Shown: positions 9,318 through 16,935, numbered from the stretch's first letter. The stretch: DNA of 34,533 nucleotides from Eubacteriaceae bacterium (GCA_029012125.1 JAQXLM010000053.1:1-34533), one strand, 5' to 3'. A program made the numbers and translations. The notes: generated by a model from the sequence alone, not told the origin.

Positions 9318-9346
9318 TTGACATCGAACAAATATTCTGCTATTAT
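9318..9346 (+). promoter_or_regulatory. SOS-regulated promoter of the LysM (yneA-like) gene
   Basis: A consensus -35 TTGACA (9318-9323) and TATTAT (9341-9346) are separated by an ideal 17-bp spacer. This would be a strong promoter when free. LexA boxes lie upstream, inside the spacer and just downstream, so full repression followed by strong induction after DNA damage is the simple reading. Confidence 0.88.
9325..9338 (+). promoter_or_regulatory. LexA box 2, in the promoter spacer
   Basis: CGAACAAATATTCT keeps the CGAAC half-site and has a degenerate right half (ATTCT for GTTYC). It lies between -35 and -10, where a bound repressor would block RNA polymerase. Confidence 0.7.
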
Positions 9347-9354
9347 ATAGAAAA

Positions 9355-9368
9355 CGAACAAACGTTCC
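9355..9368 (+). promoter_or_regulatory. LexA box 3, perfect consensus
   Basis: CGAACAAACGTTCC matches CGAACRNRYGTTYC at every position. It overlaps the expected transcription start region, 8 bp after the -10 element. The three boxes start 29-30 bp apart, close to three helical turns, which places them on the same DNA face. Confidence 0.92.
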
Positions 9369-9389
9369 AAAGTGGAAGAGGTGACATAG

Positions 9390-9689
9390 ATGAAGAAGTA
9401 TAGAATTAAGTCAAAAGTTAGATTCACAATCTTTTCAATTATTGCTGTTCTAATTATCGTTACAGGTGTCAGCACCATATTAGGATTCAATACTGTTAAC
9501 AGTGCTTCCATGGATCAGTACAAGCAGATTAAGGTTGAAGCCGGCGATACTATTTGGAACATTGCTCAGGAATATACTGAACCTGGTGAAGATGTTCGTA
9601 ATGTGGTAAGTGATATATGTGACATTAATGAGATTAAGGCTGATCAGCTTAAGGCCGGAATGAATTTAATCATTCCTTTGAATTACTAA
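9390..9689 (+). CDS. Membrane-anchored LysM protein, YneA-like SOS cell-division inhibitor
   Basis: Small 99-residue protein: basic N-terminus, one hydrophobic helix (about residues 11-31, FTIFSIIAVLIIVTGVSTI), then a single LysM peptidoglycan-binding domain (about 46-97) with the features AGDTIWNIAQEY and LKAGMNLIIP. This is the architecture and size of B. subtilis YneA, which delays septum formation during the SOS response. The three LexA boxes in the promoter strongly support that role. AAGAGGTGAC precedes the ATG. The gene stands alone between terminators. In B. subtilis yneA sits beside lexA; no lexA gene is present in this window. Function is inferred from architecture and regulation, as LysM proteins diverge fast in sequence. 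Confidence 0.85.
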   Translation: MKKYRIKSKVRFTIFSIIAVLIIVTGVSTILGFNTVNSASMDQYKQIKVEAGDTIWNIAQEYTEPGEDVRNVVSDICDINEIKADQLKAGMNLIIPLNY

Positions 9690-9861
9690 TGCATAGATTC
9701 ATCTTATATAGAGTAATCTGAACGGAATTAAGAATGAAAGACTGATTTATGATTTAAGCCGTTTTATAGCAAAATAATAGAGGACCAATATATCTACCAA
9801 TATAAATAAAATCGCTTAAATCGCAAAATAGAGCCTCTAATTTTTTTAGATATCCCATAAT
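9690..9861 (+). other. Gene-free stretch with a long imperfect inverted repeat (possible structured RNA or decayed element)
   Basis: No convincing ORF is present in the 327 bp between the LysM gene and the GNAT gene. The left part holds a 17-bp arm (9751-9767, GATTTAAGCCGTTTTAT) that matches the reverse complement of 9806-9822 at 15 of 17 positions, with a 38-nt loop. The loop has TAGAGG (9778-9783), which could pair with CCTCTA (9834-9839), directly before a run of T residues (9841-9847). ACCAATATA is repeated at 9784 and 9796. The two pairings cross, so they would form a pseudoknot or alternate. I recognise no known RNA family. Confidence 0.4.
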
Positions 9862-9903
9862 AAAAACCCTCTGATATTGTAATTGCAATATTTAGAGGGT
9901 TTT
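9862..9903. terminator. Strong bidirectional terminator between convergent genes
   Basis: AAAACCCTCT (9863-9872) and AGAGGGTTTT (9894-9903) are perfect complements, and inside them ATATTG (9874-9879) pairs with CAATAT (9886-9891). Flanking A and T runs make it work on both strands. It probably ends the LysM transcript and also stops read-through from the - strand genes. Confidence 0.85.
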
Positions 9904-9968
9904 GCCGTTCTTGTATAGTTGAAAGCATGTCTTAAGGTGATATGTGGCTGTAGCCTGGTGGATATATA

Positions 9969-10003
9969 AAACTATTCCCAAAATTATGATTTTAGGAATA
10001 GTT
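9969..10003 (-). terminator. Terminator after the GNAT gene
   Basis: AACTATTCC (9970-9978) pairs with GGAATAGTT (9995-10003), with inner AAAAT/ATTTT pairing. On the - strand the stem is followed by TTTATATAT. It lies 14 bp past the stop codon of the acetyltransferase gene. Confidence 0.75.
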
Positions 10004-10016
10004 ATGATCGTTTATT

Positions 10017-10625
10017 CTAAAAAAATATCCGGTTGAATTCTTTTACTGACTCACTATTCTTTTCATCATCGTATATATCAGATTCATAATACTTACCGCC
10101 TCTAGCATTGGACAAATATTTTGACTGTAGCTCCATCGCCATGAAAGCCGGATAATTGTATCCATTGCAATCTGTGATACCAAATTCTGACGCTTCCACA
10201 AAACCAAACTGTGGATAATATTCAGGTCTACCAAAGAAAAGAATTGCACCAAAGCCCATACTTTTCGCCTTTTTTATCATTGTCTTAATAAGTTTACCGC
10301 CAACGCCTTTCCTTTGATGTTCCGGCAAAACGCTAAGTGGTCCAAAGTTAAGAACATTAAGACTTTCATTATGTATTTTCACAACTGCATGGCTACATAT
10401 GATATGTCCTACAATTTCACCATCGATCTCAGCAACTAGGCTTAAAGGTAAAATGCCATCACGCCTTCTGAGTTCGTGTACCATCCAGTGCTCATATGGA
10501 CACCCTATTCCACCCTGCTCAATTCTTCCGGGATACGAAAATGCTTCTTTAGTTATTTCCTCGACTTTTCGGTAATCTTCCGGTCTCTCTACTCGAATGC
10601 TTATATCTATTTTATTCTTTCTCAT
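10017..10625 (-). CDS. GNAT family N-acetyltransferase
   Basis: Transfers an acetyl group from acetyl-CoA to an unknown acceptor. The 202-residue protein begins with the common N-terminal strand IRVERPEDYRKVEEITKEAF. The acetyl-CoA binding motif A is FGPLSVLPEHQRKGVGGKLI (Q/R-x-x-G-x-G), followed by FFGRPEYYPQFGF, the usual closing strand. It resembles the YhbS-like group of predicted acetyltransferases. GAGGTAG precedes the ATG. It lies 20 bp downstream of the broken methyltransferase gene and was probably co-transcribed with it. Substrate unknown. Confidence 0.85.
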   Translation of the reverse strand: MRKNKIDISIRVERPEDYRKVEEITKEAFSYPGRIEQGGIGCPYEHWMVHELRRRDGILPLSLVAEIDGEIVGHIICSHAVVKIHNESLNVLNFGPLSVLPEHQRKGVGGKLIKTMIKKAKSMGFGAILFFGRPEYYPQFGFVEASEFGITDCNGYNYPAFMAMELQSKYLSNARGGKYYESDIYDDEKNSESVKEFNRIFF

Positions 10626-10645
10626 TTCTACCTCGATTAATTAAT

Positions 10646-11497
10646 TCATTCATCTTTCTCTGCAATTGCAAAAATTCCCGCTCGCCTAAAACTTCCCATT
10701 CCATTAGGCATTACATATTTGTCATAGTAATCGCATAACTCAAGAAATTCGTCATCTGAACTTATATGGTTAATCTTATCATGAACATCGTCATTTTCAT
10801 TCTGACGATATAAATGCAGTAGATATAAATGAGTCAGACTACCTATACTTCTACATTCTATAACCTTCATTCCATTTGCTTCTATAATGCCGGTAAATTC
10901 CTCCGGAGTATATGCTTTTAATTCGGATATACTGGTTAGCTGATCTGCATCATCATAGTCCGCTTTGTTAAAATATCCTTCAGTCATCATCACTTTGACA
11001 GATGGATGTATTCGTCCAAGCTTTGTTAAGCTGTAATTTAGCCATGTGGCAGTCATACAGGCTTTACTGGATACAGACAGCATTACTTTTTTTCCAACAC
11101 GACAGGCTTCAGAGATTACATCGTTAGCCCTACTACCAGAGAAAGAAATAGCACCATCAAAACACAAAACTAAGTCGAACTCATCTGTTTCAAAGATATC
11201 TAGATTGACCGCATTTCTTTTTATGAATTCTATGTTATCTAGACCTTCTGCATTTTCTTTCGCAAGTCTGATCATTTCGTCGGATAAATCTAAATGAACT
11301 ACATCGTATCCCATTTTAGCCAACGGAATTGAAAATGCACCTGTGGCTGCACCAATATCAAGGATTTTCTAAACATTATGTAAATGGTCTTGAATAGCTT
11401 TAAACCGAAGAAGACGATTAATCATTTCATCATCATAGTCAACTTCCTCGATTTCAGAAATTATATTCCAAAATTCTTCATGTTTTTCAAAGTTCAT
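10646..11497 (-). pseudogene. Class I SAM-dependent methyltransferase, interrupted by an in-frame TAG
   Basis: The ORF track lists only 10646-11323, but the same frame continues upstream to an ATG at 11497 with a strong ribosome site (AGAGGTGACGACA-ATG). The whole reading frame is 284 codons. Codon 43 (11369-11371) is TAG, immediately before KILDIGAATGAFSIPLAKMGYDVVHLD, which is SAM-binding motif I. Downstream regions LVLCFDGAISF and VMLSVSS fit later strands of the fold. The listed start at 11323 would delete motif I and could not give a normal enzyme. No good start lies between the TAG and the motif. It is therefore a recent nonsense pseudogene, a sequencing error, or a case of read-through; the first two are much more likely. 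Substrate unknown. Confidence 0.85.
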
Positions 11498-11568
11498 TTG
11501 TCGTCACCTCTTATTATCTATTAATGATACCATTGTGCCTGGGCATGATACATTTCAGCAGCTGAAAA

Positions 11569-12090
11569 CTATTCATTTATTTTATCAAGGTTTTTCCATC
11601 CATAGCGTATGATGGAGATAATCATAGAGATTTCACTGACAACCTCGTCCAGAATTCCTGCCCATGATCCGACGATAATATCGTATATAATCCACAATGG
11701 TGAATTAACAAACATGCCAACAATTCGTATTTTACGTGCATTATGCGTATATCCACCTATTGTGGCCGCAATATTGGCTGCAACAGGCAAAAGTGATAAC
11801 CACCCAGACCACGTTGCAACAAGTGCTGCCAGTTGCATTATGCAAATAACAACACACATCTTTTTGCTGCGAGCGAATTCTATTTTGCTACCAAGACAAA
11901 ATGATCTAAAGGTATTAATTATGTAGCTTATTCCGCCTGTTATAGCACCAAGTAAAATCAGATGAATGGTGTAAAACAAATAGGACAAAAACTGTACTTT
12001 AAATAGATTTTTATTGCTCTTGCACTGGAATGATAAGAAAAACAGAGCCGTTCCTATCAGTCCGATAGCTTGTATAAAAATATTGCTCAT
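11569..12090 (-). CDS. YgjV family inner-membrane protein
   Basis: 173-residue polytopic membrane protein that resembles the YgjV family of uncharacterised bacterial inner-membrane proteins. Features are an N-terminal helix FIQAIGLIGTALFFLSFQCKSNKNLFKVQFLSYLFYTIHLILLGA, a conserved INTFRSFCLG between helices, and a C-terminal VNSPLWIIYDIIVGSWAGILDEVVSEISMIISIIRY. Five to six membrane segments are likely. Function is unknown in the family. GGAG lies upstream of the ATG but at a long 13-base spacing. The gene begins 30 bp after the large PH-domain gene and may be read from the same transcript. Confidence 0.75.
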   Translation of the reverse strand: MSNIFIQAIGLIGTALFFLSFQCKSNKNLFKVQFLSYLFYTIHLILLGAITGGISYIINTFRSFCLGSKIEFARSKKMCVVICIMQLAALVATWSGWLSLLPVAANIAATIGGYTHNARKIRIVGMFVNSPLWIIYDIIVGSWAGILDEVVSEISMIISIIRYGWKNLDKINE

Positions 12091-12120
12091 AGTTTAATAG
12101 TATCTCCAATTATAAAATAG

Positions 12121-13611
12121 CTAATCTATAAGCTTCCTCTGAACTTCCCTGTACAGCTTTTCATCTACTGCAGGAATACTATGATCAGCACTGCTTGATG
12201 CTGCCAGAATTGACACATCTCCGGTAGCATATCCAAAGTGTCTTGCCAACGGACCTTGATTAAATCCTAAGCTTTGAATTCTTCTATATGGTATCCATGT
12301 AACCTCTCTGGTAAATGCACCTGTAACCAGAACAAGCGTTTCTTCATCTACGCCTACCCCTTCTGTCTTTAGTCTTAAAAGCAAGTATACAAAGTAGAAA
12401 ATAAAAAGACCTATTCCAATAATGATGACCCCAATTTGCAAAACCTGTGGAAGTTCAAGCTTTGGAAGAGCAAGATTAATAAGCAGACTTGAAAGTACTG
12501 TAAGAATTCCTCCAGTGATAAATAACCCGGGTAAATTTGAACAAAGTGAACAAGGTTTACGCATAATGAGTTCAGGTTCCTCTATAATATATTCGGGTAA
12601 TAGCCGAGCAAGAATTTTTGATATTTCCTCTTTCTTTTCTGACAAGAGCAAAAGTGAATTTTCTTCATCTTCATCACCTACACCTATGCATATAACCTCA
12701 ACATCCTGTCTTCCGAATATTCGTGATATTAGACGCGCCCTAACCTTTACAGTGTTTATTTTGTCCACAGGCATCACATACTGACGCCTCTTAATAAGGC
12801 CATAAGAGAGAATTATACGATTGTCTACTCTCTTGGCACGAAAATCATAATATCTGAAGAAATCCTTTAGAAGACCGTAGAAGCTAGACGCTATCATCCA
12901 TAAAAATGCCAGCGCTCCTCCTAAGACGGAAATGATCTTTGATAAACTGAACTCACCTACTCCACCTGTAAGAATAAAATAACCGGTTACCGAAGCCAGA
13001 AGTATTATTATAAATACCACTGTTGAAATGCTCACAGAGTATATGCAATGCATTGCAACCTGCCCCGGTGTATAGCAGACATCAAAGTCTTCAGCGATGG
13101 TTTCTACCTCAGTCTGCACTGTATGATCCTTGTCGTTTAGCTGAGACAGTATGTGGTTTCTAAAAGCCTTTGCATCAGTAAACTTCAGTACGATCTTAAT
13201 GTCAGTTTCGTTAGCTGTGCTTTGAGAGTTGGTATCTATTTTTATCTTGCAGGTACCTATAATACGCTCAAAGAGGTTCTGTTCCAGATTGATATTTGAA
13301 ATGTTTTTTATGTTGAAACTCTTTCGTACTGTTCTTAAAGTAAGTCTTTCCACAAGAATGGTCTCTTCATCTACGGAAATCCATGTTTTAAGATATATTA
13401 TGACCTGATAACCGATATACAGCAGTAAAATCAGACTTACTATGGCAAAGCCTATCAAAGCCTCAAAAAGATTGGCTACTTCACTTGCTTCCCGTAGCAT
13501 ATCTATAGCATCTCCGATATTATATATGAAGATTAGGATAATACCTATCATAAGAGCTCCCAGGTTTTCAATGATAACACTGGGATGACAACGAAATCTA
13601 CTGTTCTTCAT
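12121..13611 (-). CDS. Bacterial PH-domain (bPH2) membrane protein, YdbT-like
   Basis: Large 496-residue membrane protein with repeated pairs of hydrophobic helices, each followed by a bacterial pleckstrin-homology (bPH2, formerly DUF304) domain. Recognisable repeats start at ETILVERLTLRTVRKSFNIKNISNINLEQ (about 80), RVDNRIILSYGLIKRRQYVMPVDKINTVKVRA (about 270) and ETLVLVTGAFTREVTWIPYRRIQSLGFNQG (about 430), giving three copies. This matches the B. subtilis YdbT type. The start ATG is inside the end of the ydbS-like gene (14-bp overlap) and is preceded by AAGGAGG. The pair probably forms one membrane complex. Biochemical function is not established. Confidence 0.85.
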   Translation of the reverse strand: MKNSRFRCHPSVIIENLGALMIGIILIFIYNIGDAIDMLREASEVANLFEALIGFAIVSLILLLYIGYQVIIYLKTWISVDEETILVERLTLRTVRKSFNIKNISNINLEQNLFERIIGTCKIKIDTNSQSTANETDIKIVLKFTDAKAFRNHILSQLNDKDHTVQTEVETIAEDFDVCYTPGQVAMHCIYSVSISTVVFIIILLASVTGYFILTGGVGEFSLSKIISVLGGALAFLWMIASSFYGLLKDFFRYYDFRAKRVDNRIILSYGLIKRRQYVMPVDKINTVKVRARLISRIFGRQDVEVICIGVGDEDEENSLLLLSEKKEEISKILARLLPEYIIEEPELIMRKPCSLCSNLPGLFITGGILTVLSSLLINLALPKLELPQVLQIGVIIIGIGLFIFYFVYLLLRLKTEGVGVDEETLVLVTGAFTREVTWIPYRRIQSLGFNQGPLARHFGYATGDVSILAASSSADHSIPAVDEKLYREVQRKLID

Positions 13612-14098
13612 CGTTTTCCGCCTCCTTGCGTTCAGCGATAACGATTTCGTTGATTCTGTTCTTCAATCTTTCTGCAATAGCCTCAGCAACATCTTTATCC
13701 AGATAAGAAATTTCCAGATCGCTTCCGGCAGTAATAACCTTTATCTGGGTTAAACCAAATGCACGATAAATAGGTCCCGATGAAAGTTCTATTTTATGAA
13801 GTCTTTCCATAGGAATTATCTCTGTTCGAATAATAATGAAACCTTTACGAACCTCAAGCTCCACATCTGTTAAACGATATTTATATATGGCATATGAAAC
13901 CCCAGGTGAAACAGCGGTGTATACAAATAGCAGAATAAATGCTCCTAGAGTTATGTAGTTAATAAATGATGGCCATATGTCATGAAAGACTATGGTAACG
14001 CCAATCAGTACAGCACTAATAATCACAAATCTTATTAAAGCTTTTACATACATGCAGATGCGTGCTTTTTTCCCCAGTCTTTTGTATTCGGTATCCAT
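13598..14098 (-). CDS. Bacterial PH-domain (bPH2) membrane protein, YdbS-like
   Basis: 166-residue partner of the larger PH protein. Two membrane helices (about 19-60) are followed by a single bPH2 domain with YRLTDVELEVRKGFIIIRTEIIPMERLHKIELSSGPIYRAFGLTQIKVITAGS. The pairing of a short single-domain protein with a long multi-domain one is the YdbS-YdbT arrangement known from Bacillus and many Firmicutes. GAGGGGATATTA precedes the ATG. It overlaps the next gene by 14 bp and has its own promoter. Confidence 0.85.
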   Translation of the reverse strand: MDTEYKRLGKKARICMYVKALIRFVIISAVLIGVTIVFHDIWPSFINYITLGAFILLFVYTAVSPGVSYAIYKYRLTDVELEVRKGFIIIRTEIIPMERLHKIELSSGPIYRAFGLTQIKVITAGSDLEISYLDKDVAEAIAERLKNRINEIVIAERKEAENDEEQ

Positions 14099-14153
14099 TA
14101 ATATCCCCTCTCTCTGATATAATATAACGCTTCGATATTGTTTTTACTTATCT

Positions 14154-14181
14154 ATTTTATCATATCTAAGGAAGGTTTCAA
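14154..14181 (-). promoter_or_regulatory. Promoter of the PH-domain gene pair
   Basis: On the - strand TTGAAA (14176-14181) is followed by a 16-bp spacer and TAAAAT (14154-14159), preceded by TGA, giving an extended -10 (TGATAAAAT). It lies in the 122 bp between the ABC permease stop and the ydbS-like start. No hairpin terminator is evident for the permease gene, so read-through is possible. Confidence 0.65.
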
Positions 14182-14220
14182 TGTTTTGATTTAAAGTATA
14201 TCTATAATCCCCTTTTGATT

Positions 14221-15729
14221 TTATACCGTGTATGTTTCTTTTAATTCGTAAACTGAAAGTCGATATGCCAGATAAGATTCGGCTATACATATTGCCAGTA
14301 TTACTAAGCTTCCATTAATCGGATTAATGTGTTTGAAAGGCATTAAAGCTACAAGCAAAATAATGTGCATTGCGGCTTCACCTGCGAGACATAAACCACT
14401 AGCAAAACGACTTGTTTTATGTGTGACAGGATCTCTCCATTTACTGGCAAAAGTGGTGTTGAATATTGCCCAGCCACTTAGTGCAAGTGTAATTGCTGCA
14501 GTAATCAGTATGAGAATAATAAATCCGACAATCGTCTCAAATCTGTTGTTTACGGGACCTAAAAGCTCTGGTATCATGGTATCCATTGATGCAGACTCAA
14601 ATCCTAAGGCTGTACAGCCGGCAATGATTATATAGAAAAGCATGGGAAGGATAAACATGCATTTAAAACCAATTTTAATATGAGTTTTAACCAGATCTTC
14701 AGTCCGGATTGGCAGCATATAATAGAAAGATGCATTTTCGTCAAAGAGTAAAGATGTATTCCATTCCTGAACTTGTGTTGCCAGAGTACACATCACCGTA
14801 TTTAACAGGATAATGATGAGTGATCCGCTGATATGAAGCTTATCCAACAGTAAAAGCATGGCAGGAATAATTAATGCTACACTTGTCCAGTCTGACATTT
14901 TTCCATTAACACTAACAAGTTTCGAATAGGCCTTTTTTTTGCTTAGAGAATAATTCTCATCAAAGACTTTAACCTCTTTTTTCTTTGATACTGCCCTACC
15001 AGTCTTAGAGGAAAGTCTGTGGAAAATAAATGACAAAGCTGCTAAAACTGCAATTTTTGAAAATATAAGTAACACAGGAGAGATATTGATATTTCTGTCC
15101 AGTATCATTCTTGGAATTACTGTTGTACTTAAAAATACAATCCATGTAATGCTGACTCCGGCATTATTTCGTTCAATTTTAGTTCCCGGGTTTCTTTTGT
15201 GTGAACGATTTGCTGAATACTCATATGCTGCTGTAATACATGTGGAGAGCATTAAAAAGAATAATATCTCAGCAATCAGAATTAAATATATCTGCTTATC
15301 TGAATAACTGTAAATGTTTCCACAATACAGCCACTTTAAAAAGCTTGTAAGTTTTTCCAAGGAAAAACCATTTATTTCTAAATATAATCCGCATACTGTA
15401 AGATAAAAACCAAGTACTGCGAAAAATACGCATAATAACCCTGCAATGTATCTTCCTCTTTGTATTATTTTTTCACTAACAGGAAGCATATTAATAAGTA
15501 TTCCCGTATCGCCATATCTACTGTCAACAAATATTCGGTACAGAGTTCTGGATAAGAAGGTAACTCCTATGACAACACAGAAAAAACCGACGATTGATAG
15601 AGGGAAATAAACATCTATCATTAACACTGTAACTATACCTATGGCTATCAGTCCAACAGTAGCTGCTGAATCATCTCTTGCCAGCAATAAATTAAGCTTT
15701 GTCATCTCCCACACTGTTGTTTTTCTCAT
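14221..15729 (-). CDS. ABC transporter permease of a GntR(YtrA)-type operon
   Basis: 502-residue hydrophobic protein with about ten to twelve predicted membrane segments and no motif linking it to a known substrate. Its identity rests on context: it overlaps the ATPase gene by 38 bp and lies in a GntR-ATPase-permease operon, the usual form of YtrA-regulated transporters. The ATG at 15729 follows AAAGGAG at a 10-base spacing. A charged cytoplasmic stretch (SKKKEVKVFDENYSLSKKKAYSK) divides the two halves. Related systems are often induced by cell-wall-active antibiotics, but this is not shown here. It might serve efflux of a peptide or lipid. Confidence 0.75.
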   Translation of the reverse strand: MRKTTVWEMTKLNLLLARDDSAATVGLIAIGIVTVLMIDVYFPLSIVGFFCVVIGVTFLSRTLYRIFVDSRYGDTGILINMLPVSEKIIQRGRYIAGLLCVFFAVLGFYLTVCGLYLEINGFSLEKLTSFLKWLYCGNIYSYSDKQIYLILIAEILFFLMLSTCITAAYEYSANRSHKRNPGTKIERNNAGVSITWIVFLSTTVIPRMILDRNINISPVLLIFSKIAVLAALSFIFHRLSSKTGRAVSKKKEVKVFDENYSLSKKKAYSKLVSVNGKMSDWTSVALIIPAMLLLLDKLHISGSLIIILLNTVMCTLATQVQEWNTSLLFDENASFYYMLPIRTEDLVKTHIKIGFKCMFILPMLFYIIIAGCTALGFESASMDTMIPELLGPVNNRFETIVGFIILILITAAITLALSGWAIFNTTFASKWRDPVTHKTSRFASGLCLAGEAAMHIILLVALMPFKHINPINGSLVILAICIAESYLAYRLSVYELKETYTV

Positions 15730-16453
15730 CTCTAAACATCTCCTTTAATGCTCCCTCCAGTGACATTCCGTATTCACTTCTTAACCGGTCTGAATCAATG
15801 AACCTTTCAACCCTTCCCCTTTTCAGTACAATGACAGAATCGAATAATCTTTCAATGTCACGAACAAGATGTGTTACAATTAGCATTGTACCTTTAGGAT
15901 TGAAATTCTCGATTATCAGATCAAGAATATGATCCCTTGCTTCAATATCCACTCCACCTATAGGTTCGTCCAGCAGGTAAAGCCTGGCGTTTCTGGACAT
16001 TACGAGACAGACCTGCAACTTATCAAGCATCCCCTTCGACATTTCCTTAGGTGTCTGCTGCATTTTTATATCAAAGCCATTTAAGAGGCGATTGCATTTA
16101 TTTTCGTCAAAGTCATCGTAAAAAGTCTTATATATCTTTACTATATTACGAACATTCATATCAGCCGGTAGCCCGCTCTTATCAGGCAGATATGCAACCA
16201 TAGCTTTTGTCGCTGCGCTCGGCTTAATTCCATCAATCAGAACCTCTCCGTCATATTCCGCATAAAGTCCGGCCAGAATCTTAAGAAGGGTTGTCTTACC
16301 GCTCCCATTAGGTCCTAAAATACCGATAATCCGACCTTCAGGAATCTGAAGGTTAATGTCATCTAAAGCACGAATACTGTCAAAGTCTTTTGTAAGACTC
16401 TTAATATCAACTATTGATTTTTCAACCAGCCTTAAACCTTCTCTCATAATCAT
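15692..16453 (-). CDS. ABC transporter ATP-binding protein
   Basis: 253-residue nucleotide-binding subunit. Walker A is LGPNGSGKTTLLK, the signature is MSKGMLDKLQVCLVMS (the SKGM form seen in export-type NBDs), Walker B is LYLLDEPIGGVD, and the switch histidine is in LIVTHLVRD. The gene begins within the stop codon of the GntR regulator gene (ATGA overlap) with AAAGGATTGG upstream, and ends 38 bp inside the permease gene, so all three are translationally coupled. The closest general type is the YtrB/EcsA-like group. Confidence 0.93.
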   Translation of the reverse strand: MIMREGLRLVEKSIVDIKSLTKDFDSIRALDDINLQIPEGRIIGILGPNGSGKTTLLKILAGLYAEYDGEVLIDGIKPSAATKAMVAYLPDKSGLPADMNVRNIVKIYKTFYDDFDENKCNRLLNGFDIKMQQTPKEMSKGMLDKLQVCLVMSRNARLYLLDEPIGGVDIEARDHILDLIIENFNPKGTMLIVTHLVRDIERLFDSVIVLKRGRVERFIDSDRLRSEYGMSLEGALKEMFRDEKNNSVGDDKA

Positions 16454-16848
16454 CCAATCCTTTCACTTTCAGAATCTTCCATCAGTACTGTATCACACCT
16501 TTTTCGAAAAAAATCCATAATATCATTATCATTGTATCCAAGAACAGTCATTTCTTTTCTAAATCTGTCCGCAGCTTCCATTGCAAGTTTTTCTTTTAAC
16601 TCTGAGATTAGGGATGAATTTTTTGTAACAAATCTGCCGCTGGTACGTTCTGAAACCAGTAAACCTTCTCTCTCAAGTTCATTGAGTGCTCGCTGCATAG
16701 TATTAGGGTTTACTTCGAATTCAGAGGCCAGGTCTCTTACAGATGGAACACGCATTCCGGGTAACAGTTCTCCTGAGGCTATAGCCTCCCTTACATTATT
16801 CATTATCTGCATGTAGATTGGCATATTATCATGTAATCTCTTATCCAC
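16450..16848 (-). CDS. GntR family transcriptional regulator, YtrA subfamily
   Basis: 132-residue regulator: a GntR winged helix-turn-helix (about residues 10-75, IASGELLPGMRVPSVRDLASEFEVNPNTMQRALNELEREGLLVSERTSGRFV) followed by a short helical tail instead of a full effector domain. That short form defines the YtrA subfamily, which usually represses its own ABC transporter operon. The start codon is GTG with a strong GGAGGTGACC upstream. A palindrome overlapping the promoter just ahead of the gene is the likely operator. The inducing signal is unknown. Confidence 0.92.
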   Translation of the reverse strand: MDKRLHDNMPIYMQIMNNVREAIASGELLPGMRVPSVRDLASEFEVNPNTMQRALNELEREGLLVSERTSGRFVTKNSSLISELKEKLAMEAADRFRKEMTVLGYNDNDIMDFFRKRCDTVLMEDSESERIG

Positions 16849-16885
16849 TTAGGTCACCTCCACTTTTTATAAAAATAATCCACTG

Positions 16886-16913
16886 TTATTGTATTATCTA
16901 TTTAGTACAATAA
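16886..16913 (-). promoter_or_regulatory. Likely GntR (YtrA-type) operator
   Basis: TTATTGTA (16886-16893) and TACAATAA (16906-16913) are perfect inverted repeats around a 12-bp centre, and inner bases extend the symmetry in part. The right arm covers the -10 element of the GntR promoter. A further TAATACA copy nearby (16918-16924) may be an extra half-site. Its position suits autorepression. Confidence 0.65.
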
Positions 16914-16935
16914 TACAGTAATACAATTTTGTCAA
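16907..16935 (-). promoter_or_regulatory. Promoter of the GntR-ABC operon
   Basis: On the - strand a consensus TTGACA (16930-16935) is separated by 17 bp from TATTGT (16907-16912). A second TTGACA lies 14 bp further upstream (16944-16949) in a short direct repeat (TTTTTATTGACAAA), but it has no good -10 partner. Confidence 0.7.

Noticed and set aside
680-10003. The same 15-mer ATTTTAGGAATAGTT occurs at 680-694 (before mutS) and 9989-10003 (terminator after the GNAT gene).
   Set aside because: One shared AT-rich 15-mer is close to what chance allows in 34 kb, and the flanking sequences do not match.
10646-11323. The 225-aa ORF as an intact methyltransferase gene.
   Set aside because: It lacks SAM motif I and has no ribosome site at its ATG; the real gene starts at 11497 and is interrupted by TAG.
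11553-11567. Short palindrome TTTCAG-CAG-CTGAAA after the YgjV-like gene.
   Set aside because: Only six pairs around a 3-nt loop and no T-run, so it is not a convincing terminator; no regulator match was recognised.
12100-12120. TATAAT-like sequence ahead of the YgjV-like gene as a separate promoter.
   Set aside because: No plausible -35 at 16-18 bp, and the element is too close to the ribosome site; co-transcription with the PH genes is simpler.
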